Notes: generated by a model from the letters alone, not told the origin. Positions 34,893 through 47,859 are shown, counted from the stretch's first letter. The stretch: 64,000 nt of DNA from Polytrichum commune (GCA_950295325.1 OX485805.1:17717501-17781500), one strand, 5' to 3'. Numbers and translations: made by a program.

Positions 34893-36237
34893 CAGGGCTG
34901 TTTTTTCACAAAGTTTTTACCCGTCCACGCCCCAAAACCTCGAATTGAAAGGCAAAAAAAATTGCAACCCGTCTCAAAACCGGTAATTTCAAAACCAACC
35001 CGTCCATGGAAAGGTTGAAGAAAAAACAACCCGTCCCAAAACCGGTAATTTCTAAACCAACCCGTCCATGAAAAGGTTAAAGGAAAAAACAAATCGATAA
35101 AGATAACCCGAAAGTTGTCGGCATGTGATTGGTGCACTTGCCACTTGGAAACAATAGTATCTTACTATCTTCGTTCATTTCTGCTTTTTCTATTATAATT
35201 ACCAATTTGCCAACCTGCCATTGCCCCATTTTGTCTGTTTGTCCACAGACTAGTTCAGAGAAACTAAACTAGACTCAGTCACTCAAACTCAACCGGTTCA
35301 TTTGAAACTAACTCGAATTCAAGAAGTTGGAGAGTGCTGCAGGAACAATCTCCTCCTGCAATCTTGAACTTCAACATGTGTTTTCTCAAACTCAACCGGT
35401 TCATTTGAAACTAACTCGAATTCAAGAAGTTGAAGAGTGCCGCTGGAACAATCTTCTCCTGCAATCTTGAACTTCAATAGGTGTTTTCTCAAACTCAACC
35501 GGTTCATTTGACGACTGCAATCAAGTTATCTCTCACCGGTCTCTCAGTTGCTTTAGCTTTCAGTTGCATATGTTCGATTCATTAGCATCCTAAATCTTGA
35601 GAGTCTTATTCCTCTCTTTTGTTGTGGGTTGAGTGCAGATTCGAGGGCTGTGTAGGAAATTTCTGTCAATTCAAGTTAAACCCTAGCAAATTGCAGGGTT
35701 GAGCTTGTAAGTTGTTGGGTCAATGTATGAGTAGATATTTGAGCCTTACATGTGCAAACATTTGATTGATGCTTGTTTGCAGAAACATGAAGGATAGGAG
35801 AATTCATCCACTTCTTTGAAGGGTAAGTAGCTCTTTATTTTTAAACTTTTTAACATGTTTATATATACTAATTCTTATTCAATTACTAAGTTTACCTTCA
35901 ATTGTAATCTTTGACATTATGTTAAAAAGGTTCTAAATTTTGTGGTTGATGAATTAATGTATGCAGGTGAATCAAGCACTTCAAGATTGATAGTTTGATT
36001 GGGTATTAGTGGTTTGATTGCATTATGCTTATATTCACATGTCATATATGACATAACGTAATTGATATTTGTACCATATTTTTTAATTAAAAAAATGTTA
36101 TTTGTAGAACCCGTCCAAAGTGAATTTGACACATCCCAAAACCGGTTCATTTTCTAAGAACCCATCCACTGGAAATGTTTTTTTTTTTATGAACATGTCC
36201 GTAGACATGTTAGGGACCTTGTGAAAAAACACCCCTG
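34893..36237. mobile_element. Non-autonomous hAT element with 8-bp duplication
   Basis: The left terminus is CAGGGCTGTTTTTTCACAAA. The reverse complement of the right terminus is CAGGGGTGTTTTTTCACAAG. The element is flanked by the direct repeat AAAGTGTC (34885-34892 and 36238-36245). An 8-bp duplication and CAGGG ends are diagnostic of hAT. The interior has no transposase. It has repeated CCCGTCC blocks near both ends (subterminal motifs), a ~105-bp tandem repeat at 35285-35510 and a (T)9 run near the right end. The length is 1345 bp. Confidence 0.9.
35285..35510 (+). repeat. ~105-bp tandem repeat inside the hAT element
   Basis: Two full units and the start of a third: each opens with CTCAACCGGTTCATTTGA (35287, 35390, 35492) and continues with CTCGAATTCAAGAAGTTG and TCCTGCAATCTTGAACTTCA. 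The units are nearly identical, so the duplication is recent. Confidence 0.85.
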
Positions 36238-36854
36238 AAAGTGTCCGTTCGTAATGCCAATGACCCGATGCCCACTGGACAAGGGGACATTGGGACAATA
36301 CTACTCTCCCCTTTCGAGGATGGACACTATAGTGACACACTATACTAGTTCCTAGCTAGCCACTAGTGCCTTGAAGATACCGGACATGGTATCCCCCCAA
36401 AGGGCTTTGAGGTACCCATACAACAAGGTCCAAGGACCCCCCACCATAGTTGGGTGGACTAAGAGCATCCCCACTAGACCGGGCACCGCCCCGGGCATAA
36501 TTGCACTGGTGGCACCCCGGGCATAGTGTGGGTTTACCCGACATATTGTTGGAGCCCACTAGCTCGGGTACATGCCCCTCTTCGAGGCTGGCCCCCGCCC
36601 GGTATTACCCCCTTGCCCGATTCCATTAGCCTTGCCCGATGCCTTGCCCGGATACCGATTCCGTGCCCGATGTGTTGCCCGATTCCCTACCCGATCCCCT
36701 TCGGTTCTCTGCCCGGAAATATACTAAAATCCCTCGTTAACTAATTCACTAATTCACTAATTCACTAATCATACTAGATTTTCATCAATCACGAAATAAA
36801 ACATTACACTAATATCACTATATGAGTTAATTTGAGACTTTCTATTGTCACCCA

Positions 36855-36920
36855 TTAATGTGTTTGAGTTTGAGTTTGAGTTTGAGTTTGAGTTTGAGTT
36901 TGAGTTTGAGTTTGAGTTTG
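36855..36920. repeat. (TTTGAG)n hexanucleotide microsatellite
   Basis: About ten uninterrupted TTTGAG units lie inside the Harbinger element. Confidence 0.95.
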
Positions 36921-37016
36921 TTGACGCCGCGTTTGAAGAGACGTTGCATAACATTGCACATTGGAATCCAATTAAGACAAATGAATTGCAGATAAATCAG
37001 GAATACAAATACATAA

Positions 37017-37742
37017 TTATGAGCCTAACATATGAGCAGGCTCGTTGGAGGCAGCAACCTGTGCCTTGAGCTTTGCAAGCTCTTGGGTCCTGCGTAGCTG
37101 CAGCAAAGTCAGTTGTAGCTTTTGCATTAGCGCGCAAAGCTAGCTCCTTCCCCTTACTTTGTGCATGCTCGTTTTTTGCCGACTTAGCACCTTGTGTGCA
37201 GGTGGCGATTCGGTGGAGGGAGCCTGGCCATTCGGAAAAAGCAGATCGCGACGATCAACAGGCAGCCCCTCTCTTGAGGGCGGATCAAACCCTCCACCAT
37301 TTCGCTTGCCCATAAATATTGCCGCAAACCTAGGATAGCTCTTTAACAACAACCAGCAATGTTTTAGAACAAATGCCTTCCCACATTTTTGCTTGTACAA
37401 ACTCATAGCATCTAATACAAAATCATCCTCACTCTTCCCACTCTCATTCAGATATCTCACTGACTGATAGCAACCACTGAACTTGGCGACAGATTGCTTG
37501 ATGTCAGACCATTTTGTCTCTAGAGACCTAGCAGGACGATCAGCTCCTCCCTCGGGTTTGTGTCTAGCATAGTGCGTTGCTACATTGATCCAAAATTGTG
37601 CATTCTTCTGCCCTATCCCTCTCCTGGCATCGGTGGAAGTATGCATAAAACTTCGGCAACACTGTTCTTCCTCCTCCAGGCAGAAGTTCCTGCCCTTCTT
37701 GGTCCTCCCCCCCGTTGCAGGCACACCCCCCCTTCCTGACAT
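37017..37742 (-). pseudogene. Harbinger-type Myb/SANT-like ORF1 protein, frameshifted tail
   Basis: The intact N-terminal frame (37140-37742, 200 codons, starting MSGRGGVPATGG) matches the Myb/SANT-like accessory protein of plant PIF/Harbinger elements, often annotated as glutathione S-transferase T3-like or NAM-associated. Landmarks: a trihelix-like start (NFCLEEEEQCCRSF), the QFW-type core (KNAQFWINVATHY), RSLETKWSDIKQSVAKFSGCY, and the HCWLLLKSYPRF block. In this family the protein binds the element ends and works with the DDE transposase. Past about 37205 the conserved C-terminal GAKSAKNE and QELAKLKAQVAA segments lie in other frames and reach a stop at 37017, implying two small indels. 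The protein is therefore probably shortened. Confidence 0.85.
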
Positions 37743-37964
37743 GGTGGAATAAGTCCAAAGTTGGGCTAACTGCCGGATGGCGTTGGCGGGCAGAACACGG
37801 TACCCGAGGCCAATATACCCGAAGAGCTCCTCCCAAATGCCCGGTCCGGCACCCTTTATGGCGTTAGCGTCGACTGGTGGACGTTAGAACTTGGCGTCAT
37901 GGGCACCGGATTTCCAGGAGTGCCGTTCAACTGACTTATACCTCTGCTGGTGGGGACGCTCTAA

Positions 37965-38322
37965 GGTGGTGAAATGGGCCTCCACTATCTCATCTTTATG
38001 GAAAGAAACTTAAATCACAAGAAGAAACTGATGTTGGTATGAATATTGCGTACTTTTAGTGAATAGTGTTGCAATGACTACAATAGTATTTTCAATGGAT
38101 AGTGTGGGGATGAACAATGCTTCCTAGATCCTTTGGTGGCACTAATTTCATAAAATTTAGTTACACCTTCACTTATTTCCCACACACGTTGTTAGCACAC
38201 CCTCAATAAATGGGACAATTAATGTAGTGAATTCTCTTAACCAAACGGTGCGGACATAATATAACTAATTTGAGTACTTACTGTAAATGAAGCCTTAACA
38301 AGGGAGTGCGGGTGGATGCTTA
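37965..38322. other. Spacer between Harbinger element and MITE
   Basis: AT-rich. No gene or repeat recognised. Confidence 0.35.
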
Positions 38323-38820
38323 GGGCTAGTTCACACACGAGATTGAATGCCCGTGACCATTACACTTCAAGCACTCTCATTGGTGGAAAAGGCAGAGTTG
38401 ATTCAAGTTCACTTCATATTAATCTTGGGGGAACCGATGCAGTAGGTGAATGCAACATGGATGTAAAGTCTACATGATTCCTACATGGCATCAAATGGAT
38501 CATGTTTCATGATCACTTGGATTATTTTCGAAAATCACCTTTGGGAGATAGGCCTACACAAAACCGGGAGACAATGGCACTCCAAATGCTCACAACCGTT
38601 GATTTATTTTATTTTATCATGTGTGAGGACCCGCATGAATAAAAATTTATTGAAATTGCATTTGGCTGAGGGCCCGGTCACATACGACTTCACACTACAC
38701 TGGAGGATCCGTGACCAGACTACATGATTTTGGAGGTGTGTTGGGACGGCCTTTGGACACTTTCGTTTGGGCTCTCACAATTTCATGGTCACTGCTCTTG
38801 GCTAGTGTGTGAAGTGGCCC
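38323..38820. mobile_element. Tourist-like MITE upstream of DEG5
   Basis: Ends GGGCTAGTTCACACAC (left) and, reverse-complemented, GGGCCACTTCACACAC (right) are flanked by TTA at 38320-38322 and 38821-38823. Just inside are GCCCGTGACCATT and its mirror CAGTGACCATGAAA. A 3-bp TTA duplication and GGGCC-type ends fit a PIF/Harbinger-derived (Tourist) MITE. It lies about 200 bases upstream of the DEG5 start codon, so it could overlap the promoter or leader. It has no transposase. Confidence 0.85.
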
Positions 38821-39023
38821 TTACTTACCTTAGTCCGCGTAACTTAAGTACCTTTGATATAATAGATTCTATTATGCACATGGCAGGTGTGAAAAGACCA
38901 GTAAAACTAGAGAGGGTAAAACTATCGGGTGAATACGGATTTACCATGCTTAACTTATTACTTCAGTCAGTGAGAGCCATCGAATGGCAGAGGTTTGTCT
39001 GTGTGTTTGTGTATCTTCTGGCT

Positions 39024-42000
39024 ATGGCGATGGCGATGGCACTCCAAAATCTTCCATACTCTTTGACGCCATGCGCCCACGATTCGCAAGCATCATCATC
39101 ATTGTCTCACGCAATCCCCACAGCATGCTCACGCTTCTCACCCTCTCAAAAATTGACCTCTCGTTTATCGCTTCCCTGTAGCTCAAGAATGTCATCTCTT
39201 AGCTTGACCCGGTGCCTGTGTGTAACGAGATTCGGCCAAACTTCCAAGAATTCTTCGAGCGGACAATATTCACCGGCATCAGAATCGATTGGATTGAATC
39301 CGAATCTCCAATGCAAGGCGGTGGACACAAAAGATTTGAGCCGGCGTGCTGTGATATTGAGCTTAATAGGTGCACCGTGTTTGCTGTCTGCCCCAATTTC
39401 TCATGCTTTTGAGATGCCGACCTTGAAGGACGAATTTGATGATGAGGAGGATAGCTTGGTGAAGCTTTTTTCGGTAATTTTATTTTAATTTTTTTCTCTA
39501 ATACTGAACATATTTTTATGTCCTTGAGACAGATTAAAGCACCGTATACTTCATTGGAAGGGTCTTTCGAGAAGTGTTTTTGACTCTCTTCCTTTGAACC
39601 CTTTAGCATTCCCACATATAGAGATCGCTGAGAATTTGAATTGTCCAGATTACCGGTGATGTATGTGGGCATTAAACTCGTATCACATTTCGCATGTTAC
39701 GCAAGTTATGCACAATGGTGGAATTGAGTGCGTAGATGATGCTCAAATGGACCATGGTGCATCTTTTTAGGACGGTTTTGAGGGAGGAATGGAATTCATC
39801 ATTTGTTGGACCTTCAAAAATAAAACTCCTCATGACTATGGCTTGCATTACGAGTTCTTGCTTTAAGGTAAAGTAAAGCCCGGCTGTGGCAGAGGAAGTG
39901 AGGAAATTGTCAGCTCTCTTTTGAAACCTTATCATAGGATATCATGTGCCTTACTAAAATATAGGATGAGTACGGGATTGGATTGATGAAATGATTTGGG
40001 AAACGTGCCACTCTCCAGTGGACGATGCTACTGTGAAAAAGGTACAAGTCTGTAATATGTAATTTTTTTGAGGATTTGAGAGGTCCAACGTTTACAGAGA
40101 GCAATGCACGATCGCTACTGTCCGTTATAATTCGAATGCGGAATATGGAAGCGCACTGTCCGTGATAATGGGAAAAATATAGCAGGATCTTGCCCTCGAC
40201 TGGGGCTTTTCATACTCAAAGCTCTCAAGATTTAGCGTAATACAGATCAACTCAAATTAATAGTACTTGTGACAGTGGCCAGCTCAGCAAGATACGCTTG
40301 AGATTTTACACTAGAAATTCATATTTTTTGAGGTGCTGGGGACGTGTATGTTTTGAAGAAGTGTCCAGTTTCCGTTATCTCCTATCAATCAGGGTGTTTA
40401 TATGGTGCTTTAATTGGAAAATCTGAAGGTGTTTTTATGGGTGTTTCAATCCTACCGATCACTTCTGAAGGTTTACATCCGAAGGTCTTGCATTGCAATG
40501 CAGGAAGCAACAAGATCTGTCGTCTCGGTTCAAAGTGTGCAAACCCAGGGAACCAAAGTTGTTGGGCAACCTGTCGTTGAAGATGAAGCAGTAAAGGTGG
40601 AAGGCATTGGCTCTGGATTTGTCTGGGACAAATTTGGCCATGTTGTATGTGTCTGAATCTCTGGGAAACCTCTCTTTTGATTGCATCCCAAACAGTAGTG
40701 AGAATCTTGCAACCTGTAATGTGGATCAGCTCTGTCAACATCCAATGTTACGGATTGCATCCAATTCTGTAGTGACAACGATGTTGAAGGTTTGGCTCTA
40801 GATTTGTATTGTATATGTCATTGGAAAAAAGGGCGAGTTTCATACGGAGTTGAGATTATGATTGCATCTGTCATCTTGCAGGTTACGAATTATCATGTGA
40901 TAGCAAAGCCAGCTATGGACTCCTCAGGGCGACAAAAAGCTCAGGTTTCTGATCAAATGTCTGGATCTTGTAATTTGGGTACTGGAGAAATCCCAATTTG
41001 TAATTTTTTGCAAGATTCTGAAAATCGTTGTTTTGGAGTTTGAAGAGTTATGTAGACAGAAAACAATTTCATTTTACGTTCTTGATAATTGGCATTGTTC
41101 ATTGGTAAAGTGCCCTGTGTGAAGGTTGGGATTTTCTCTTACGTAGGTATCGATTCTTGGAAGTGATGGTAAAATGACAGTATACAATGCATCTCTTCTT
41201 GGCATTGATGCAAGCCACGATCTTGCTGTTCTCAAGGTACAAGTCGATAGTCCCTTTCTTTAAAACCCTTCCTCTGTGAGACTTTGCCTTTTCTTTGTCA
41301 ATATGTTAATTTCAGTCAAGCATTGCTGGTGGGAATTGAAGTCAGGACGAGTCTTGAATTCCAGCTGGAGACCACACCAGAATTTGAGTGAATAATTTCT
41401 AATACCTGTACATCTCCTAGTTACACTTGTTTGGAACAATTTGAATAACAGTTTGTGATTTAACAATAACTTTATGAGGTTTGCCTGCTGTAGCTGGAAA
41501 TTTGAATACATGAATGATGTGATTGATAACAATGCATTGTGATGAACTTAAGTGAGCAAGGTTCGGTATTCTGTTGATGTAATTTCAGATGTTGAATTTT
41601 CCATTTGTCTTTTTGGCTTTCATACCCGCAGAGTAAACCCTAACACTTAGAGGGCTTTGTTGGTAGAGATTGACGCAGCGGAAGACAGGCTAATCCCTAT
41701 TCGCGTTGGGACATCTGATGATCTTCAGGTTGGTCAAAATTGCTATGCTATTGGCAACCCTTTTGGGTATGAGCATACGCTCACAACTGGGGTATGGACT
41801 CTTTCTCACTTTTATATAATCTTAATCTCCTTGGTCTGTGATGGATGATCATTGACATCACATAAACAGCTTCATTTGTGCACCATACTGTGTAAAGGTC
41901 TCTGCTTTAAAGTGCTGTGTTTATCATCCTCCTACATATCCTGATCACTTAAGAGGTCAACCATCGAAATGTGACTCTCGCTTAACAGGTTGTGAGCGGT

Positions 42001-42991
42001 TTAGGAAGGGATATTCCTTCACCAGCTGGAGGCCCTATTTCAGATGCTATACAGACAGATGCTGCCATAAATGCGGGTATGATACTCATCATTGTTGCTG
42101 AGGGTATAGGTTGTTTATCAGTATTTTGAGTGATATCAAAATATTCCAACCACTTTGCAATGTGCATGCTTTCTCTACTCTTCCGGGAAAAAGTTTGCAA
42201 ATCATGAACCGAGACCAACTGTGTCATGGTATTTCCTGATTCAGGGTTTTATCTGATTTCTATGATATTAGTCTATGCACAAGATCAACTGAGATCTCGT
42301 GAACTTCTGAAATGAAGGTAACAGTACAAGACCGTCTTTCTATGGCATGGCTGAGTCTATGTAATTCTGATCAGTTGCACAATGACCTTTGCAGGAAACT
42401 CAGGAGGGCCATTGCTGGACTCTTTTGGACGCATTATTGGAGTAAACACAGCAACTTTTACTCGTGCAGGTCAGACATGTTATATCTTTAAAAAAGAATC
42501 CATGCATTTATTTTTTGTTTTAGCCTCTTAAACACATCACTTTTAGTCAACTTTGTGCAATTCTTACACCTCTATACTTTCTCTCTTTAACATAAATATC
42601 AAATTTTGGGCATGTCCATCTCACTGGCGTACTTGGCATGACAACTGAAGACAACACATTGTGATATGTGTTCAGATTATGTTGATGTAAACATACTTCC
42701 TCATTGATACATCTTTGTTATAATTGACTAGCTAAGTACCATTCAATTCCGAGAATTGGAAGGAATGGAGAGTGGAACAAGGGGACAGGGAACAGAATTT
42801 GTCTTTGATCATGTGCTCTCGAACTTGCAGGAACCGGCATGTCATCAGGGGTCAACTTTGCTGTCCCTATCAACACGGTGCGCTCATTGGTTCCTCGCCT
42901 CATTGTTTATGGAACAATCTCTCCAACTAAATCATCAACACAAGGAATCCCATCAACAAGGAAAAATCTTGCAGGACAGTACAGTCCTTAG
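39024..42991 (+). CDS. DEG5: DEG5 serine protease, thylakoid lumen, 8 exons
   Basis: HtrA/Deg-type ATP-independent protease. In plants Deg5 partners Deg8 in the lumen and helps degrade damaged photosystem II D1. Exons: 39024-39473, 40504-40644, 40882-40944, 41147-41236, 41669-41791, 41989-42076, 42395-42469, 42831-42991. They join in frame to 396 aa with GT-AG introns. A Ser-rich transit peptide comes first. A twin-arginine signal (RR at 107-108, then VILSLIGAPCLLSAPIS, SHA ending at 128) indicates Tat import into the lumen. Triad: His202 (VTNYHV), Asp243 (SHDLAVLK), Ser321 (GNSGGP). There is no PDZ domain, as expected for Deg5. The protein ends with a short tail after VPRLIVYGT. The ATG at 39024 is the first of three close Met codons. 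The exon 5 acceptor (41669) was chosen by homology, with alternatives nearby. The gene is intact. Confidence 0.94.
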
Positions 42992-45900
42992 GATTCTGTG
43001 ATGAAAATTTATCTTAATATACATGATTATGTACTGGATTATGTGCAGATACTTTTGAGGTTCTTCGAGTCAAGTCACACTAAATTGAACGTCTGTCTTA
43101 ATTTTTTTTGTATGTGTCTTAATTATGTGTGGAGTGTGTTACTATGCCAACATGACATTCTTTGGTGGCAATGGGGTGGGAGGATTCTGATTAGGATCTC
43201 ATGTCATACATTGAGTTGCACTCAAAATCCGCTCCAATTTTGTAAGTCTCTGACAGAATCATGTGCTGTAGTGGCTAAATCCTACAGGCTCGTATGAACA
43301 TGTAGGTTTAGTATTTTCTGCTCTTAGACAAACTGTGACATTCAATTTCTGTCTGCATTATTAGATTTGGGTGAAAGTTGTGTGAGAAGTTATATGGTAA
43401 TGCACCTATTTACATGAGTCCATTCATACTTGTTGTTGTTGAAGTTTCTTTGAAAATTTGATATGGTACTGAACACATTGACCCAACAACACTTACGTGT
43501 TGGCAAGATGACATCCTAGTCAAGCTCTAAGGAAGAGAACATACCAGACTTTCGTTAGTTCACAAGCATTTCCGAACAAGGGACTCTGGCACCAACTCTC
43601 AAGTTGTATCATTGGACCATCACCTTTGCAGTCCCATTGGTTATAATTTCATGAACTCTTATTAGTAGACGTAATTCCTAAAGAATAAAATATCCCACTG
43701 GCTAGAGAACTATGGGAGTTGGCCTTCAGAAGAGCAAATAAAAATTGTGGTCAAACACCACTTTCTCACCCTCAATTGCAACACTCAGGAAAGGCTAGCT
43801 ACGTTTCCCATGCTTGATAACATGAAGGTCCCAGTATGGATATCTTCATCATTTCAGTTGTTCATCGATGGCATGAAATGTCTGATATGTTCATTATCTT
43901 TCACAAAAGATGGTCTTTATAGATTTTGGTGTGGAGTGACCACATCAAGGAATAGGGTGGCAAACATGCCTTCAAGAAATTGACCATGTCAACAATGCCT
44001 CTTCAAAGACTAACTCCACCACTTGTCAAAAGGCTCTCACATTTGCACCATTGAATGAGGAGAACCAACTGCTAGGAATAGTTGAACTGGTTTGAGAAAT
44101 AACAAGTTGAAAATTACTGATCATTTTAGAGGAATTGAGCGAATATTCCCCAATTCAATAAAGAAAACCCGAAAGATGTTAACATGTGACTGGTTGGACT
44201 TTGAAACACTAGGACATCAACTAATTGTGTCCAAAAATCTCCCTGAACACTTATTTGCACCTACTGCCAAGGCACATATGCCTTGGGATTGCCTTTGGAG
44301 TGATGTAGATACCATGAGGGCGCTCTATTCCAACACAAAATAATTTTTTTCCCCTTAAATATTGCCACATGTCATGCTTGCATACGCCACGACCACTTGC
44401 ATCCCATGTGAGAACTACATTCCAACACACGGAAAAAATGAAATAGGGAGCCTTTTGCGATATCCCAAAGGATGTGATTTCTATGGGGAGTAAGTGCCAC
44501 ATCTCCCAAATGGGTATATGCCCCTTGAATGGGTATCATAAGTCCTTGCAAAAAATTTAGAGAATTGTAGAATTCAGGGATGGATACTCAAAGCAATTTC
44601 ATTTAATATGGGGTCCACATAGTCACTTTCACTCTTGAGAGGGGACAAGGTGAAATGGTATATGACATGTTCCACCTTTACAAGGTTTGTTGCCATGCCG
44701 TTGACAGTGCATCAAACCATTGGTCATAAGGAGGTTGTAAAATAAAGCATGTGGTTACTTGTCTTGTTTCTTGGTAGGCAACTTTTTATTTCCACTACAT
44801 GTTTGCTATGCACACCCTAGGCTCACGAACATGTCCATAAGTTGTATATTTCATCTCTTGCAATACAATTGTTCTACTATGTCAAAAATAGAATAGTACA
44901 TAAAAACATAAACATTTTATCTAGACACCACAATGCGCCACATGTTATGATGGATGAAGCATATGGAGATATCCATTAATGATTGTTGTAGGATTTAAGG
45001 TCTCAAGAATTGCTATGACATGTCTTCACATTATTCTAGTTGAGTATGATTTTATTCCAAATACAAATTTTGTCAAAAGAAAATAAACGATGGCCCTCTA
45101 CTAAACTAAGCACAAATACAAATTACGTATAAGATATTGGCAATCTCTACCACAAAAGTCAACATTTTTGCCCATGCAAAAGTTTTGAGTTTTAATACCA
45201 TACTTAGTATAAATATTGACAATTGGTTGTGCTTGTCTTGTTATATATTGTGAGAAATATAAGATCAAAGTCACATTCAAATTTGCAAGTCGTTGTAATC
45301 ATATGCGACATGTTTGTAAAACCTTTAACTTGAAATCATAAAAACATGACATCACATGAGTGAGTATAATTTCCACCCGTTTGGATGCTATTTTTATACC
45401 ATTTGGAAATTCTTTTAATTTAAGGAAATGTACGTAGGTGTCATTACATAATTAATCATAGACCGTCGTAATTTTGAAAAACATTTTGTATCTTCCAAGG
45501 CTAAGTTATATTTTTGGCCAAGAAATATGAAATTCATTAGCATGATTTCATCGTCAAAGGGATATGTTTGCAAAAAACAAAGAGTAGAAACACTCAACTA
45601 CTAGGCCATCCTCACCCTTATAATATTGAATGTGAGTTGAAACTATAAAAATTGATGTCAAACTTGTTTGCTTTATCTAATCTCATTGGAAATTATTTAT
45701 GAATGTGTGTATATTCTACATGAACCAATTGTTGAGAAAGTTTGTATATGCGTATGTACAATTAAACCTCATGGTAGATAATCAAACTATAATGCATTAG
45801 TACTTCCTAAGGTACTAGGTCCTACTACATAGGTTCAAGTTCATAATTGAACTCTAGTGCAATGTCACTTTTTCTCTAGTTGCTTGGATGTACGATGCAC

Positions 45901-47608
45901 TCAAAACTCATGCAAAAAGTGGATGCACAACGCATTCAAAACCAACTTTTCCTTGTCCATCCCCGCCCCACCCTCACCTTCGCATGCATCATTCATAACC
46001 TTGTTTCCTATATCTAGGTATGAAATGATACCATATCCAATACAAATAAATAATACAATACAAAGTGGAGTTTGCAATAAACTTGAAAGCGTGCTTGACA
46101 AGAGTTGGCTTGCATCAATAGGAAATCACAATTGTATGATTTGGAGTTGAAAATGGTAGTCTTGGAGGATTTAAGTTGGTAAATATCCTTGAGAGTGGGA
46201 TGGAAGAGATATCTTCAGCCAACATGAAGCAATATTGGAAGGGTGATGAGTTACAAAGTCTTAGTTAAAGTGAAAATAACAAAACCTTCAAAATGAGTCT
46301 TCACTATGCAAGTGGTTTTGCGTTCACCTTCACCATCCCCAAGCTTGCGCTTTTTGATAGGGTTTCGATATACATATCTTTAAATTTAGTCACAATAGGT
46401 TTTCATCTCTTCTTCTCTTTCAATACCTACACAAAGCCCATACTTGTATGATACGTTGGTCACTACATATGACATTGTAAACTGCAATTTTGGAATTGTC
46501 ATTATATTCATGCACTTGATCATGCATGTGTGTAACGTATTCATTCTAAGATATATGATTTCAAATCTACTAGGATCATAGAAAATTTGTTTTCCATTGG
46601 TAGCCATATCAATGTTAAGAATCATTTTTAGTGTATTTGCGTATCACACAAAATATTGTAGATTAAGCATATTACATATTACATATGATCCAGATAGTGA
46701 TAACTTTTCTTTATTGAATAATATCACACATAAATGAACATAAAAAAACAATGGCAATATATCTAAAGTTTCATAAATTTCTACATTATTCTATGTTCAT
46801 ATTCAACATGCATGGAACAGTCCAGTTAATACCCATGAAATAACTCACCTTATTCATGCTCAGAAAACAAGATCTTAAAACCACCAACAACCAATATTCC
46901 CCACTCAATCATGCACCAAAACCACCACACAAACAACAAACTCTCAACAATGAATCTCACAAAAGCATTCCCAAATCCATTCAATTAGCTCAAATACATG
47001 GATAGACAACCTCCATAGTCACCCCAAGAATCAAACCCAACACATGTTGCAGCAAATAAGGACATCTCACCCTCATAACACCCACAACTTGGGGGGCACA
47101 TCATTGTTATACATAAACTCATGTACCCCACAAACATGCCTACATTGCCCCCCCCCCCACTTTGGTTACTAATAACAAGGACCACCTCCACCATGAGCCA
47201 ATAACACTAGTCACATAACCCTGGTTAGTACCCCCCTTTGAATCATATGAACTCGCAACTATGATCAAGGTGAAACATCCCTTATTCACACCACCACTAG
47301 AGGCTCTCTCTCTCTCTCTCTCAAAAATAAAATAAAATAATTGAATTTCAACAATTTGAGTACGTTTGAATGCAAATATTAATTTACTATTATCATCAAT
47401 GTTACAAATGAGCATGTTCTAGATTATCCTTTACTTAAGATGATATACTAAATAAAGTTTCACCCATGAATATAAACTATGATTCTAAAACTTGACAAGG
47501 AGTAGAAGTTGTGGATAGGCTTCCATTGAGTCCCTTGGTCCATGACTCCTAAGATCGCCACTAAACACTTTTGTATCTTCAGAAAAACATAAATAAATAA
47601 ATAAATAA

Positions 47609-47661
<53 letters not shown>

Positions 47662-47859
47662 AAATGAATGTCAATGATTTTATGCAGTGACATGTGAAGA
47701 ATGTTCGCCATCTCTTGTCCTTGTCCATATAGGACTTAGGCAGAGGTAGTTTAGTGCCCATGGTTAATAGGTGGACTAGTGTTAAATTTGTTAGTATTAT
47801 AAACTATATTAAATACATGTTGGTGTTGTGTGTGTCTATGGAAATGGGATTGGAGTTTG
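42992..47859. other. Gene-poor DNA downstream of DEG5
   Basis: The first part probably holds the DEG5 3' UTR. No further gene is supported; frames are short and without known motifs. A dispersed repeat lies at 44112-44230 (paired with 25545-25640). A (CT)n run lies near 47307-47323 and a C run near 47149-47159. Confidence 0.4.
47588..47659. repeat. Compound microsatellite (TAAA)n(TA)n(CA)n
   Basis: An uninterrupted succession of TAAA units, then about ten TA dinucleotides, then about sixteen CA dinucleotides. It is likely to be highly polymorphic. Confidence 0.95.

Larger units (their letters stand above)
34830..36340 (-). repeat. Dispersed repeat, copy 3, split by a hAT element
   Basis: The left part (34830-34892) has a GATA/GATC run, ACTCCGGTCCC, GGGGCCGGCGTGAATAAA. 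The right part (36246-36340) resumes with CGTTCGTAATGCCAATGACC and CTACTCTCCCCTTTCG. Copies 1 and 2 are continuous across this point, so they act as the empty site for the insertion at 34893-36237. Confidence 0.75.
36463..37961. mobile_element. PIF/Harbinger element with TAA duplication
   Basis: The termini are GAGCATCCCCACTAG (left) and, reverse-complemented, GAGCGTCCCCACCAG (right). They are flanked by TAA at 36460-36462 and 37962-37964. A 3-bp TWA duplication with a GAGCATC-type end is the PIF/Harbinger signature. At 1.5 kb it holds only the Myb/SANT-like gene and no DDE nuclease, so it must rely on a transposase supplied elsewhere. Confidence 0.88.

Noticed and set aside
36845-37069. Frame reading FEFEFEFE
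   Set aside because: It is a translation of the (TTTGAG)n microsatellite.
47588-47659. Possible CRISPR-like or satellite array
   Set aside because: It is a plain compound microsatellite of di- and tetranucleotides with no spacers.
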